Below, piece by piece: positions 1-7,479 of a stretch of 17,560 nucleotides of DNA (the stretch's first letter is position 1; each line of letters starts with the position of its first letter). A program made the translations under genes and the position numbers. This DNA comes from Phascolarctobacterium sp. (GTDB taxonomy: Bacteria > Bacillota > Negativicutes > Acidaminococcales > Acidaminococcaceae), in contig JAKSOJ010000007.1 of assembly GCA_024405645.1 (NCBI GenBank), positions 1-17,560 on the forward strand, in the 5' to 3' direction. The notes under the pieces were generated by a model, which was given only the letters and a program-made list of their open reading frames with translations, was not told the DNA's origin and did not search any database.

Positions 1-51
1 GCAAATATATTTTCCTTCGGAAAACCATTTGCTGCCTCAACGGCCTAAAGG

Positions 52-95
52 CACAAAAATAAAAAACTTCCGCTTGCTACAAACAAGCGGAAGTT
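52..95 (-). terminator. Rho-independent terminator of the nlpC/P60-pepA-PHP-Asp23 cluster
   Basis: A perfect 12-bp stem pairs 65-76 (AACTTCCGCTTG) with 84-95, with a 7-nt loop. Read on the minus strand, the stem is followed by a T-rich run (TTTTTTATTTTT). The TAA stop of the preceding gene (94-96) overlaps the first arm, so termination follows immediately after translation. The stem also has a T-rich run on its plus-strand side, so it could work in both directions. Confidence 0.85.
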
Positions 96-921
96 ATTTC
101 TTTTTAACTACAAGACTTCTGACATTTATATTAACGTTTTTAACCTTCATGGCCGTCATAGCTTCTATGCGGTCTTTTATTTTTTTCTGGAATAGCTTAG
201 AAACCGTAAAGATAGAAACGCCATAGTAAAGAACTACTTCGATTACGAGAACAAGTCCTTTAGAACTATCACTACGACGGCGAATCTTGATATCCGTAAT
301 TCTCTTCAAGCCTTCAAAATCTTCAGCTGCAATATTGATTATATCCTCCACAACCTTATCGCTAATAATAAGTTTGCCGTAAAAGCTAAAGGCAGGACGG
401 ACAATACTTCTATCGCCTTGCAGAGCATCTTTACGTTGGTGTGAAAAGATATTGTAGGGTAAATCTGCAAAATAACCAGTAAAATGCGGCTTGAGCTCTA
501 CACTTGGAACAGGAACGATGTGCTTACCCTCTTGCAAACGAGAAAAGCGAGCCTTTTTAATCTCCTGCTTAGAAGCTATTTCGTGAATATAAACGGTTTT
601 GAGCGGAGCTGGAAGTTCCAGCTTCTTGATAATCTTACCAATCATATTATCACTTGTTGCAATTATCAAAAGCCGTTTAATATCACTTTTTGCCAGAGCT
701 TCACGCACTTCTTTTGCATGGTCATCATCTGTAAAAATTGCTCTTTTAACAGCCTGTATTCTGTTTTCTTCATTCTTAGCAGATGTACCTGCCAAGATTT
801 TTGGACCTTTGATCAAGAGACCATCGTCAATTATAGCGTCGCATTTGTTTTGAAAAGCGACACCAATCGCATTATGGCTCTTACCAGTACCAGAAGGTCC
901 AACAAAAGCAATTACTTCCAT
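94..921 (-). CDS. P-loop NTPase domain fused to Asp23/Gls24-like domain
   Basis: This 275-residue protein opens with a Walker A motif, GPSGTGKS, at residues 8-15, straight after the first beta strand. A hydrophobic strand RLLIIATSDN (83-92) could carry the second nucleotide-binding element, but I cannot assign a clear Walker B acid. The last 100 residues or so (about 178-272) look like an Asp23/Gls24 (DUF322) domain: a strand-rich start, a long helix, ITDIKIRRR, then the typical VEVVLYYG-like strand and a final helix-strand. Asp23 proteins are envelope-stress or alkaline-shock proteins in Firmicutes, but most lack an ATPase domain. The start ATG at 919-921 has the ribosome site AAGGGAA, and the gene overlaps the end of the PHP gene by 10 nt, so the two are probably coupled. 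No signal peptide is visible, so a cytoplasmic location is likely. The biochemical role is unknown. Confidence is high for the gene and P-loop, moderate for the Asp23 assignment. Confidence 0.75.
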   Translation of the reverse strand: MEVIAFVGPSGTGKSHNAIGVAFQNKCDAIIDDGLLIKGPKILAGTSAKNEENRIQAVKRAIFTDDDHAKEVREALAKSDIKRLLIIATSDNMIGKIIKKLELPAPLKTVYIHEIASKQEIKKARFSRLQEGKHIVPVPSVELKPHFTGYFADLPYNIFSHQRKDALQGDRSIVRPAFSFYGKLIISDKVVEDIINIAAEDFEGLKRITDIKIRRRSDSSKGLVLVIEVVLYYGVSIFTVSKLFQKKIKDRIEAMTAMKVKNVNINVRSLVVKKK

Positions 922-1730
922 TCTATAATTCCCTTAACATCATCGTAATTTACCAACCAAATTCCCAATTTATTAGGAAAACGGTCTGGCACACCGTGGA
1001 AATCTGTTCCTCCACCAATCAATAAATTGCGTTCATTTGCCCATTGCTTGATAAGTGCAAGGCGTTTATCAGGTCTATTAGCTGGATGATATACTTCAAT
1101 GCCATCAAAAGCAATGCTATCCAAAAGCTCTAAAACCATATCATCATCACAAATCTCGCTTGGGTGAGCAAGTACCGCTATACCTCCTGCTGCATGAATT
1201 AAATCTACTGCTTCTTTGGGAGATAGTTTAGCATGAGTAATGTACGCAGGTCCCCCAAAATGCAGCAATTTATCAAAGGCTTCTTGCACTGAGTCAAAAT
1301 AACCTGCTTGTACTAAAGCTTTAGCCACGTGAGGACGACCGATAGTCTTCCCTTCAGTCCTGCAATCATCGACACTAATATTAAAGCCCAATTCTGCAAG
1401 TCTATCAATCATTTTGAACAATCTATTATCGCGACTATCTCTGAGCCAAGCCATAGTTTCTAGCATCGGTTTATTATTTACGTCGACATAATAGCCCAAA
1501 ATGTGCACAGGACGATTGTCATTTTCCGTACTTAACTCCACACCGGGAATAATTTTCATCTTCCCATCATACTTTTTCGCAGCTTCTAAGGCTTCTTGCA
1601 CACCATCTACACAATCGTGGTCCGTAATTGCCAAAACACTTACGCCTAAATTAAAATATTCATCTACAAGCTTTGTAGGCGTATATGTACCATCAGAAAA
1701 AGTAGTATGTGTATGTAAATCTACAAACAT
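912..1730 (-). CDS. PHP-domain phosphoesterase (TrpH/YciV, RNase AM-like)
   Basis: This 272-residue protein has the full set of PHP metal-ligand motifs: DLHTHTTFSDG at residues 4-14, ITDHD at 35-39, PGVELST at 62-68, VLAHPSE in the second half and GGGTDFHG near the end. Length and motif order fit the YciV/TrpH group, whose E. coli member is a 5'-3' exoribonuclease and 3',5'-bisphosphonucleotide phosphatase. The exact substrate here is inferred from the family only. The ATG overlaps the pepA stop by one base (TAATG), with AGGTGA as ribosome site inside the end of pepA, so translation is probably coupled. The 3' end overlaps the next gene by 10 nt. No signal peptide is visible, so it is likely cytoplasmic. 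Confidence 0.88.
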   Translation of the reverse strand: MFVDLHTHTTFSDGTYTPTKLVDEYFNLGVSVLAITDHDCVDGVQEALEAAKKYDGKMKIIPGVELSTENDNRPVHILGYYVDVNNKPMLETMAWLRDSRDNRLFKMIDRLAELGFNISVDDCRTEGKTIGRPHVAKALVQAGYFDSVQEAFDKLLHFGGPAYITHAKLSPKEAVDLIHAAGGIAVLAHPSEICDDDMVLELLDSIAFDGIEVYHPANRPDKRLALIKQWANERNLLIGGGTDFHGVPDRFPNKLGIWLVNYDDVKGIIEWK

Positions 1731-3220
1731 TAAATTTCACCTGCTAATTTGATTAGAGTCATAGTACCAAAACCTGTGCAGCCTTTTACTATGAAACCAT
1801 CTGTAGAGGTAGCAGTAGAAGTGCCACCAATATCGATATGAGCCCAGGGCAAGCCCTCTTTAACAAATGCTCCAATGAAAAGTCCACCAGTGATTACTCC
1901 ACCTGCTCTACCAGCGGAATTTTTCAAATCGCCAACATCGCCTTTAATGGCCTTCTTGCATTCTGGCAAGCTAGGTAATTGCCAATAATTTTCTCCAGCT
2001 AATTTACCTGCTTGGATAATTTGAGCAACTAATTCGTCATTATTTCCGACAATACCACTGGTTTCAGTACCCAAAGCGATGATAACAGCACCAGTTAAGG
2101 TTGCAATATCAATTACCTTTTGTGCACCTAAATGGCCAGCATACCAAACAGCATCTGCTAGAACCATACGTCCTTCAGCATCTGTGTTGAGGACCTCGAT
2201 GGTCTTTCCAGAAGCAGATTTAACAATATCTCCAGGTCTTTGAGCGTTTCCGCCAGGCATGTTTTCAGCGCAGCTTAAAATGCCAAGCATATTGCATTGC
2301 TTTTTAAGAAGAGCAATAGCACGCATAGCTCCCAAAACATCACCAGCGCCAGTCATGTCGTCCTTCATTTCTTCCATGCCATCGGAAGGTTTGATGGAAA
2401 TACCGCCACTGTCGAAGGTTATACCTTTGCCAACATAGGCGTTATAAGGTGCATCACCTGCACCATTATATTTTAATACAATCAATCTAGGCTCAGCTTT
2501 AGAACCTTGAGCAACAGCAAGCAATGCGTTCATGCCAAGTTCTTGCATTTCCTTAGGGCCTAGCACTTCTATTTCCATGCCTGTTTCTTCTGCAACTTTA
2601 CGGGCAGCAAGCTCCATTCCCACAGGATTTAAATCATTGCCTGGAGTGTTGCACAAATTTCTAGTAAAAATAACAGATTCAGCTACAACTTTTGCTTCCT
2701 CGATAACTTTTAAAGAATCATCAACACCATTTACAATAGTTAAATCACAAGCTTTAGGCTCTTTAGCATCTGATTTGTATTTATCATAGCTATAAGCACC
2801 TAAAAGCAGTCCCTCTACTATTGCGTTTAAATAGTGAGCTCTAGTAGCTTTAGAGATAACAGGCGCCAATAAGCAAGCAGACTTAGCCTCAACAGTATTC
2901 AACGCACGTGCAGCAACTCCTGCTGCCTTACGGAAATTGTTAGGCTTGCATTCTTTACCCTTGCCACAACCAACAATAATTAAATTAACAATACGTCCTG
3001 CATCAACAATAGTAAAGCAATGTTTGTCAGCAACATCGAAAATTTCAGGATATTTTTCAATATAAAGATTCATTGCTTGACTAATATTAGCAGGTAAATT
3101 TAAATTACCAAGGTAATCTTTGCATTCTTGGCAAAGCAGAAAAACTAAAGTATCTGCCTCTGCATATTTAGTTTGAGAATTATCTCTAGAGATTGAATTT
3201 AAATTAAATTTAATAGACAT
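1730..3220 (-). CDS. pepA: Leucyl aminopeptidase, M17 family
   Basis: This is a cytosolic, two-metal aminopeptidase that removes N-terminal residues from peptides. The protein is 496 residues, normal for M17. The N-terminal half is the variable domain. The catalytic half shows KGITFDSGG (K265 and D270 as ligands), MKDDMTGAG with a second Asp, and the family signature NTDAEGRM at 345-351. I place the start at the ATG of MSIKF (3218-3220), because TAAGGAAATTAATATG puts a good ribosome site seven bases upstream. An upstream in-frame start at 3250 would add ten residues inside the preceding gene and has no better site. The stop of the NlpC/P60 gene lies within this Shine-Dalgarno sequence. Placement after a peptidoglycan endopeptidase suggests, as inference, a part in recycling peptides; general peptide turnover is equally possible. 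Confidence 0.93.
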   Translation of the reverse strand: MSIKFNLNSISRDNSQTKYAEADTLVFLLCQECKDYLGNLNLPANISQAMNLYIEKYPEIFDVADKHCFTIVDAGRIVNLIIVGCGKGKECKPNNFRKAAGVAARALNTVEAKSACLLAPVISKATRAHYLNAIVEGLLLGAYSYDKYKSDAKEPKACDLTIVNGVDDSLKVIEEAKVVAESVIFTRNLCNTPGNDLNPVGMELAARKVAEETGMEIEVLGPKEMQELGMNALLAVAQGSKAEPRLIVLKYNGAGDAPYNAYVGKGITFDSGGISIKPSDGMEEMKDDMTGAGDVLGAMRAIALLKKQCNMLGILSCAENMPGGNAQRPGDIVKSASGKTIEVLNTDAEGRMVLADAVWYAGHLGAQKVIDIATLTGAVIIALGTETSGIVGNNDELVAQIIQAGKLAGENYWQLPSLPECKKAIKGDVGDLKNSAGRAGGVITGGLFIGAFVKEGLPWAHIDIGGTSTATSTDGFIVKGCTGFGTMTLIKLAGEI

Positions 3221-3230
3221 ATTAATTTCC

Positions 3231-4529
3231 TTATCTATATTCACACGCACTAGTAAGATGAGCTAAATAAGATGCTCCATCAGCGCGTTTGAGTTTCAAA
3301 TCACTAACAACAACCTTCATTTCAACTTTTCGGGCTCCATTTTCTACATGGCTTCCTAAGGAATGAATTGCGTACGCTTCATCATTGTTTTGTCCAAGAT
3401 ATAGCACAATGTGGTTTGGCATTGCAAGAGCAGCACCAGGAACAAGAGCACCAATTTGTACGTTGCGTTGAGCTATATCCATACCACTCAAATTAACAAT
3501 TGCACCGGCCGTAGTTTCTTGTTCATCTGCATTACGAGGCAGGTAGATACCAACTGTACGGTATACGTTAAACACCAAGGAAGAGCAATCCACACTGTCT
3601 TTAAGTCCACCCCAACCATAGGGAGAATTATAAAACTTGAAAGCAGATTTGATGATATTTGCAGATGTATAGGGCAAGAAGCCTTTATTAACCTTTGTAT
3701 TTGATTTTAAAACATTAACAGGTTCTTTGATTAATCTGCCATTCTTATCACGAGCAGGAGCTGCAACAGTACGATATTCTGGCACTTCTTTAACAATAGG
3801 AAGAACAGAGCCTTGTTGGTAGAGAACTTGCTCTGCGCCAACCTTTAAGGTCAAATCTTTATCCGTTACAACCAAGAAATTGCTAGGCTTTACATATTCC
3901 AGCCAAGTTTTGCGATCTGTTATGCCAACATTACCTTTATAAACCCAGCCTTTGTAATTACGAGCTTGAACATAGTAGAAATAGCCATTTTGGCTAGTAT
4001 GCAAAATTGCCACAGGTTCGCATGGATCCAACATGGTTTCTTGAAGAGCATCAAAATCTTTGTCTTCTGGATCGTAGAACAGAGCTTCACCAGTAGGAAG
4101 ATTTCTTACAGGACAACGACGCACAACTACACCATATTGAACACTAATGGTTCCAGGAATAGCAGAAATATTAGTTTGAGTGCGCAATATATTCTTATAA
4201 TTGTCGCTTACCTTCACTCCACGAAGATACAAATCATCTTCCAAAAGTGAATAATCAGCAATGTCTGATTTAATATTAATGCCTGTTATAGATACAGGAT
4301 AACTAGCTAAATCGCAAACACTAGGAGATTCACTAACAATTTTAGAGTTAAGATTGCTAACTCCTTTAGCATCTAAGATAACTGCATTTGCATTAGGATT
4401 TTGTTGAATCCAATATTCAGGTGTAAGCATAGCACCAGTGGAGACAATACCTGCGTTGCAGATTTGAGCGGTTGACATTAAAACTAGGCTTGCACATAAA
4501 GCAAGTGTTTTTTTCATGGACCTTAACAT
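3231..4529 (-). CDS. Secreted NlpC/P60 peptidoglycan endopeptidase with SH3 domains
   Basis: This 432-residue exported hydrolase is predicted to cut peptide stems of peptidoglycan. A signal peptide covers about residues 1-26 (MKKTLALCASLVLMSTAQ core, cleavage near CNA-G). A middle region of about 125-250 contains YGVVVRRCPVRNLPTGE and the GYFYYVQARNYKGWVY strand, which match the SH3b-type wall-binding domains of YkfC-like enzymes. The NlpC/P60 catalytic domain is at about 290-430, with Cys315 in VDCSSL, His373 in PNHIVLYLG and a possible third residue His389. The start at 4529 has the ribosome site GAGGGA seven bases upstream. An internal ATG at 4517 (MKKTL) also has an AAGG in front and would give a shorter signal peptide. 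It is the first gene of its cluster and lies downstream of a terminator. The family often releases gamma-D-Glu-linked dipeptides; the bond cut here is inferred. Confidence 0.9.
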   Translation of the reverse strand: MLRSMKKTLALCASLVLMSTAQICNAGIVSTGAMLTPEYWIQQNPNANAVILDAKGVSNLNSKIVSESPSVCDLASYPVSITGINIKSDIADYSLLEDDLYLRGVKVSDNYKNILRTQTNISAIPGTISVQYGVVVRRCPVRNLPTGEALFYDPEDKDFDALQETMLDPCEPVAILHTSQNGYFYYVQARNYKGWVYKGNVGITDRKTWLEYVKPSNFLVVTDKDLTLKVGAEQVLYQQGSVLPIVKEVPEYRTVAAPARDKNGRLIKEPVNVLKSNTKVNKGFLPYTSANIIKSAFKFYNSPYGWGGLKDSVDCSSLVFNVYRTVGIYLPRNADEQETTAGAIVNLSGMDIAQRNVQIGALVPGAALAMPNHIVLYLGQNNDEAYAIHSLGSHVENGARKVEMKVVVSDLKLKRADGASYLAHLTSACEYR

Positions 4530-4587
4530 CGTTATTCCCTCTTTACGTAAAACTTTATAAAAAGCAACAATCTGCCTAATTCTTTAT

Positions 4588-4616
4588 ATTATAAAATTCT
4601 CTATCAATTTTAAAAA
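4588..4616 (-). promoter_or_regulatory. Possible promoter for the NlpC/P60-pepA cluster
   Basis: A perfect TATAAT lies at 4588-4593 on the minus strand, between the upstream terminator and the 4529 start. The -35 at a 17-bp spacing is only TTTTTA, and a TTGATA lies too close at 8 bp. A promoter is needed here because a strong terminator precedes it, but the exact hexamers are uncertain. Confidence 0.35.
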
Positions 4617-4621
4617 TCCTG

Positions 4622-4660
4622 CAAAAAAAATAAAACCCTAGCCATTTGACTAGGGTTTTA
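4622..4660 (-). terminator. Rho-independent terminator after the DUF3592 gene
   Basis: An 11-bp perfect stem pairs 4631-4641 (TAAAACCCTAG) with 4650-4660, with an 8-nt loop. On the minus strand it is followed by eight T residues. It sits 24 bases past the DUF3592 stop and separates cluster 7238-4684 from the NlpC/P60 cluster. Confidence 0.9.
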
Positions 4661-4683
4661 GAATATGTGAAGACGTTAAATTA

Positions 4684-5088
4684 TTATAAACCTAGAAAAT
4701 CTAGAACAGTCATAAGAATTGCACTGAAAATCATAAAGTAGCCAAAGACCTTGAGAATCATAGCAAGAAAGCTATCTCCTGGCTGATATAGGCATGTTTC
4801 TTCCGGCTTATCAGGATTAATTAGAATAGTGAAAACCTTACCTATTTCTACACTATTGGCAACACCTTCATTACCATCGGTTTTATAGGTTTTGCCTTTA
4901 TAAGTATACTCTAGCACTGGAAAATAAGTAGTTTCTCCCTGTTCTATAGGACCGGATTCCGTAAAAGAAACTACAGTAGCATCTACCATTTGTGAGTATT
5001 TTGCTTTAGAGCTAATGCTACGCTTTTTGGCATATCCTCCAAGAAAAATGAGAACAAGACCACTTAAAGCAAGTAATAAATAGTCCAT
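4684..5088 (-). CDS. DUF3592-family membrane protein
   Basis: This 134-residue protein has one hydrophobic segment at the N-terminus (about 2-19) and another at the C-terminus (about 106-132). Between them is a strand-rich extracytoplasmic or cytoplasmic domain with DATVVSF, YFPVLEYTYKGKTY and a final LINPDKPEE. This arrangement, with the V-F-P-x-x-x-Y and N-P-x-x-P patterns, matches DUF3592. The biochemical function of that family is unknown. The start ATG (5086-5088) has GGAGGT six bases upstream. It is the last gene of a three-gene cluster with two exported proteins and is followed by a strong terminator, so it may help place or fold them, but that is only a guess from context. Confidence 0.75.
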   Translation of the reverse strand: MDYLLLALSGLVLIFLGGYAKKRSISSKAKYSQMVDATVVSFTESGPIEQGETTYFPVLEYTYKGKTYKTDGNEGVANSVEIGKVFTILINPDKPEETCLYQPGDSFLAMILKVFGYFMIFSAILMTVLDFLGL

Positions 5089-5110
5089 GACTAAACCTCC
5101 AGCCTAGAAA

Positions 5111-6523
5111 TTAGGATTTCTTTCTGCCTGCAAACCACCAATATGCGCCGCCACCAATTAAGAGCAAGGGAGCAGCCAAGACAACTAAACCGAGCATGAA
5201 ATCATCATCATCATCGTCATCGTCTTCAGCAGCTTTACCTTCTTGAAGAAGCTTTGCTTTGCCTACTGCAAGCTTCCAGGTGTTTTGTAATTCACCACTT
5301 TGGCCTACAATTTCAACAACACCATCAGCCTTGCCCACTACAAAGCCTTTTTCGATAACTGCAATTTTAGTATCCTTGCTAGACCATTTAGTAGGAACAT
5401 TACCTTCTACACCAACAATGTAGGCTTCCAAGGGAAGTTTTTTACCAATTTCTAAATGTGCAGGAAGATTGGTAGATTCCAGTTTGGGAACATATGCATT
5501 AACAGCAACGGAGAAATCTACGCTTGCATCGTCAACTACAAGTTTACCGCTAATGAAAGCATCACCTTCTCCTTTGGCTTCCAAGTTGCCATTTGCATCA
5601 ACGCTAACTTTATTTTTATCGCTAGATTTAAGATCAGTCAGCTTATATTTCAAATTGCCAGGAATGGAAACTACGAGTTTACTTTTTTCGCCAACCTTAA
5701 TGTCGTAATCCTTAGGACCGAGGCTAACTACTGCACTAATGGTAGATTGATCTTCAACATTGCTTTGCTTAGCATTCTTAGTATCTTCCTTGCCGTCGGA
5801 ATTAACGTCGATTACTTCGGATTTTTCCAAAAGAGGTGCATATTGGGTTTTGAGCATGTTTTTAGCGGAGCCATAAATTAATTGAGGCTTGCCGTCAACA
5901 CGATAAACAGCACTCATATCTGCAGCCACAAGGAAACGAGCAAAGGTTTTCTTGCTAGGAGTATGAATTGCAAGTACGTTATAGAACCAACCGCCTACGG
6001 AATCGTTGGCATAGACAAGATTATACGGACGATTAGCAGCGTTCAGACTAGTCTTCGCAGGAGTAAGACCTTCTAAAATTGCAGTCGCAGCGGCTTCGGT
6101 ACCATCATAGGATTTTTCTAAAAATTCGTAGGTACCACTAACATTTACAGGCATTTCACCCTTTTGAGTAACCTTAATCTTCTTACCATCTAAAACAAAG
6201 CTAATGGTAACGATTTTCTTATTAACCTCAAATTCGGCCTCGCCCTTGTTATTTTCAGCAAGGAATACACCTGCGGTATTGAAGTCAAAAGCACTATTTT
6301 CTGCTTCGCTTCCACGCATTGCTTTGAAGTCAAAGAGAACTAGATCTTCTTCCAAAAGACGCACATAAAGAGTACCATTATTATATTGACCGCTTTCGGA
6401 CCAGGTATAAACGCCTTCAGCCTTTTGCCATTTTTCATTAGCGGCAAAGGCTAAAACGGTATAGGTCAGGCACATAAGAATGGTCAGGCAGAAAACTACA
6501 TATTTAGCAAAATTCTTTTTCAT
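5111..6523 (-). CDS. Exported BIG2-like surface protein with poly-Asp stalk and C-terminal membrane anchor
   Basis: I do not recognise this 470-residue protein as a whole. A signal peptide covers about residues 1-27 (cleavage near AFA-A). The first half contains an unassigned strand-rich domain. Two consecutive bacterial Ig-like (BIG2) repeats follow at roughly 265-345 and 345-425; the second has the typical LEIGKKLPLEAY, KWSSKDTKIAVIE and GKADGVVEIVG pattern. The end has eight Asp in a row (about 434-441), one transmembrane segment and a basic tail GRKKS, so it is probably anchored with the bulk outside the cytoplasm. There is no LPXTG or PEP-CTERM motif. I choose ATG 6521-6523 as start: AAGGAGGT is seven bases upstream, whereas an in-frame GTG at 6532 lies inside that ribosome site. 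The stop of the preceding gene overlaps the ribosome site, so coupling is likely. Confidence 0.8.
   Translation of the reverse strand: MKKNFAKYVVFCLTILMCLTYTVLAFAANEKWQKAEGVYTWSESGQYNNGTLYVRLLEEDLVLFDFKAMRGSEAENSAFDFNTAGVFLAENNKGEAEFEVNKKIVTISFVLDGKKIKVTQKGEMPVNVSGTYEFLEKSYDGTEAAATAILEGLTPAKTSLNAANRPYNLVYANDSVGGWFYNVLAIHTPSKKTFARFLVAADMSAVYRVDGKPQLIYGSAKNMLKTQYAPLLEKSEVIDVNSDGKEDTKNAKQSNVEDQSTISAVVSLGPKDYDIKVGEKSKLVVSIPGNLKYKLTDLKSSDKNKVSVDANGNLEAKGEGDAFISGKLVVDDASVDFSVAVNAYVPKLESTNLPAHLEIGKKLPLEAYIVGVEGNVPTKWSSKDTKIAVIEKGFVVGKADGVVEIVGQSGELQNTWKLAVGKAKLLQEGKAAEDDDDDDDDFMLGLVVLAAPLLLIGGGAYWWFAGRKKS
5201..5224 (-). repeat. Short GAT/GAC trinucleotide run encoding eight aspartates
   Basis: Eight successive Asp codons (six GAT, two GAC on the minus strand) sit just before the C-terminal membrane anchor of the BIG2-like protein. 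Five identical GAT codons in a row make this a candidate slippage site, where changes in multiples of three would alter the length of the acidic stalk without breaking the frame. Confidence 0.85.
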
Positions 6524-6536
6524 TTTCTGCACCTCC

Positions 6537-7238
6537 TTATATTGCTAATCTAAACTTTACAACTTTGGGGTTTATGCCATCAGCCCAATATTTGAGAGTA
6601 TAAACGCCTTTAGGACATTTATTTGCAGATGTACCACTAGGCCAACCATTCCAGTTAAAGGTAAAGTCTTGAGTAGAATTATTAGATTTACGATTCAGGC
6701 TATAGACAAGCTTATTATTACTATTGAAGATTTGCACATGGATAACTTTATTATTCATGCGATTACGGCTAAGGTAGAAGCGTTGTACTAAATCACCATT
6801 GTTTTGGCGAATAATCTTAGAAGTACGATATTTAAGGTAGCTTTGCCCCTTGTAGTTGATTACATAGGAAGAATTGCCACCGTAATAGCAATGAGTTCTA
6901 AAAATGTATTTACCAGGAGCCATATTATAGGTATTGAACTTATAATTCCAATAGGAAGTAGTTGCTCCGTCGTATTTTTTATCACCATGAATGATTTTAT
7001 GTGGCTTGTAATGAAGAGAAACTGGCCAATTGAAAATAGTTTTGTTTTTACTATTAACTAGCTTTGCATAGTGGCCATCACAATACCGATCATTAATGTG
7101 TTGCTCCTGCAAGGTAGCATTTAAACCACGCAGTCTATATTTAAAATTAACCTTATGTTGCATAGCAGCCCAAGCTGTAATTGCACAGACAAAAAGCAAT
7201 AGCAAAGACAAAACTGTTATTTTTTCATACCGTTTCAT
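6537..7238 (-). CDS. Secreted hypothetical protein with FlgD-like Ig C-terminal domain
   Basis: This 233-residue protein is not one I can name. A signal peptide spans about residues 1-25 (LSLLLLFVCAITAWA, cleavage after AWA). The mature part is rich in Asn, Lys and Tyr and looks strongly basic. The last 70 residues contain VQIFNSNNKLVYSL, then FNWNGWPSG, then CPKGVYTLKYWADG. This is the pattern of FlgD-type Ig or gliding-motility C-terminal sandwich domains (W-[ND]-G followed by G-x-Y). A similar PGKYIFRTHCYYG at 108-120 may mark a second such sandwich. The start has AAAGGAGG six bases upstream. It is the first gene of a cluster with a membrane-anchored BIG2-like protein and a DUF3592 protein, so a joint role at the cell surface is likely but unproven. 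Confidence 0.75.
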   Translation of the reverse strand: MKRYEKITVLSLLLLFVCAITAWAAMQHKVNFKYRLRGLNATLQEQHINDRYCDGHYAKLVNSKNKTIFNWPVSLHYKPHKIIHGDKKYDGATTSYWNYKFNTYNMAPGKYIFRTHCYYGGNSSYVINYKGQSYLKYRTSKIIRQNNGDLVQRFYLSRNRMNNKVIHVQIFNSNNKLVYSLNRKSNNSTQDFTFNWNGWPSGTSANKCPKGVYTLKYWADGINPKVVKFRLAI

Positions 7239-7479
7239 AAAAAACCTCCTTTAAAATCTATTTCCCTGCTAACTATATTATCATATAATTAGAAAATTTT
7301 CATATTTTATTTTACTAAAGTGAGGATTTTTTACTTCTTTTTCTTTAAAATTATGCAAAGAAAAAGAAGTAAAAAATCCTTTTATCATGTCAAATTCGAC
7401 TATTCTTTACTTCATAATACTACCTTTATACCCATCGGTCATACTTACTTAAATTTTCAAAATTAATAACAGCAAATAG
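7239..7479. other. Intergenic region ahead of the surface-protein cluster
   Basis: Very AT-rich. I see no convincing gene, only short ORFs without ribosome sites. It holds the perfect 24-bp inverted repeat at 7323-7380 and, nearer the 7238 start, an AT-rich TATGATAATAT stretch at about 7275-7285 that could be a -10 element without a recognisable -35. A TTGACA on the minus strand at 7389-7394 has no matching -10 at the proper distance. Confidence 0.5.
7323..7380. repeat. Perfect 24-bp inverted repeat, AT-rich hairpin
   Basis: Positions 7323-7346 are the exact reverse complement of 7357-7380, separated by a 10-nt loop (AAAATTATGC). The stem has polypurine/polypyrimidine character (TTTTTTACTTCTTTTTC). 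The arms contain few G or C, and no T-run follows on the minus strand, so it is not a standard terminator for the small genes upstream. It lies about 85 bases before the start of the FlgD-like gene. Confidence 0.9.

Noticed and set aside
29..226. Plus-strand 65-codon frame at the left edge
   Set aside because: It runs through the terminator stem and antisense to the Asp23 domain, without a ribosome site.
5111..5230. LPXTG-type sortase signal at the end of the BIG2-like protein
   Set aside because: A membrane segment and basic tail are present, but there is no LPXTG or related motif before them, only the Asp run.
6524..6532. GTG start for the BIG2-like gene at 6532
   Set aside because: The GTG is part of the AAGGAGGTG ribosome site; the ATG at 6521-6523 is at the right distance.
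7353..7466. Plus-strand 37-codon frame starting in the inverted-repeat loop
   Set aside because: No ribosome site before the ATG and it reads straight through the repeat arm; likely chance.
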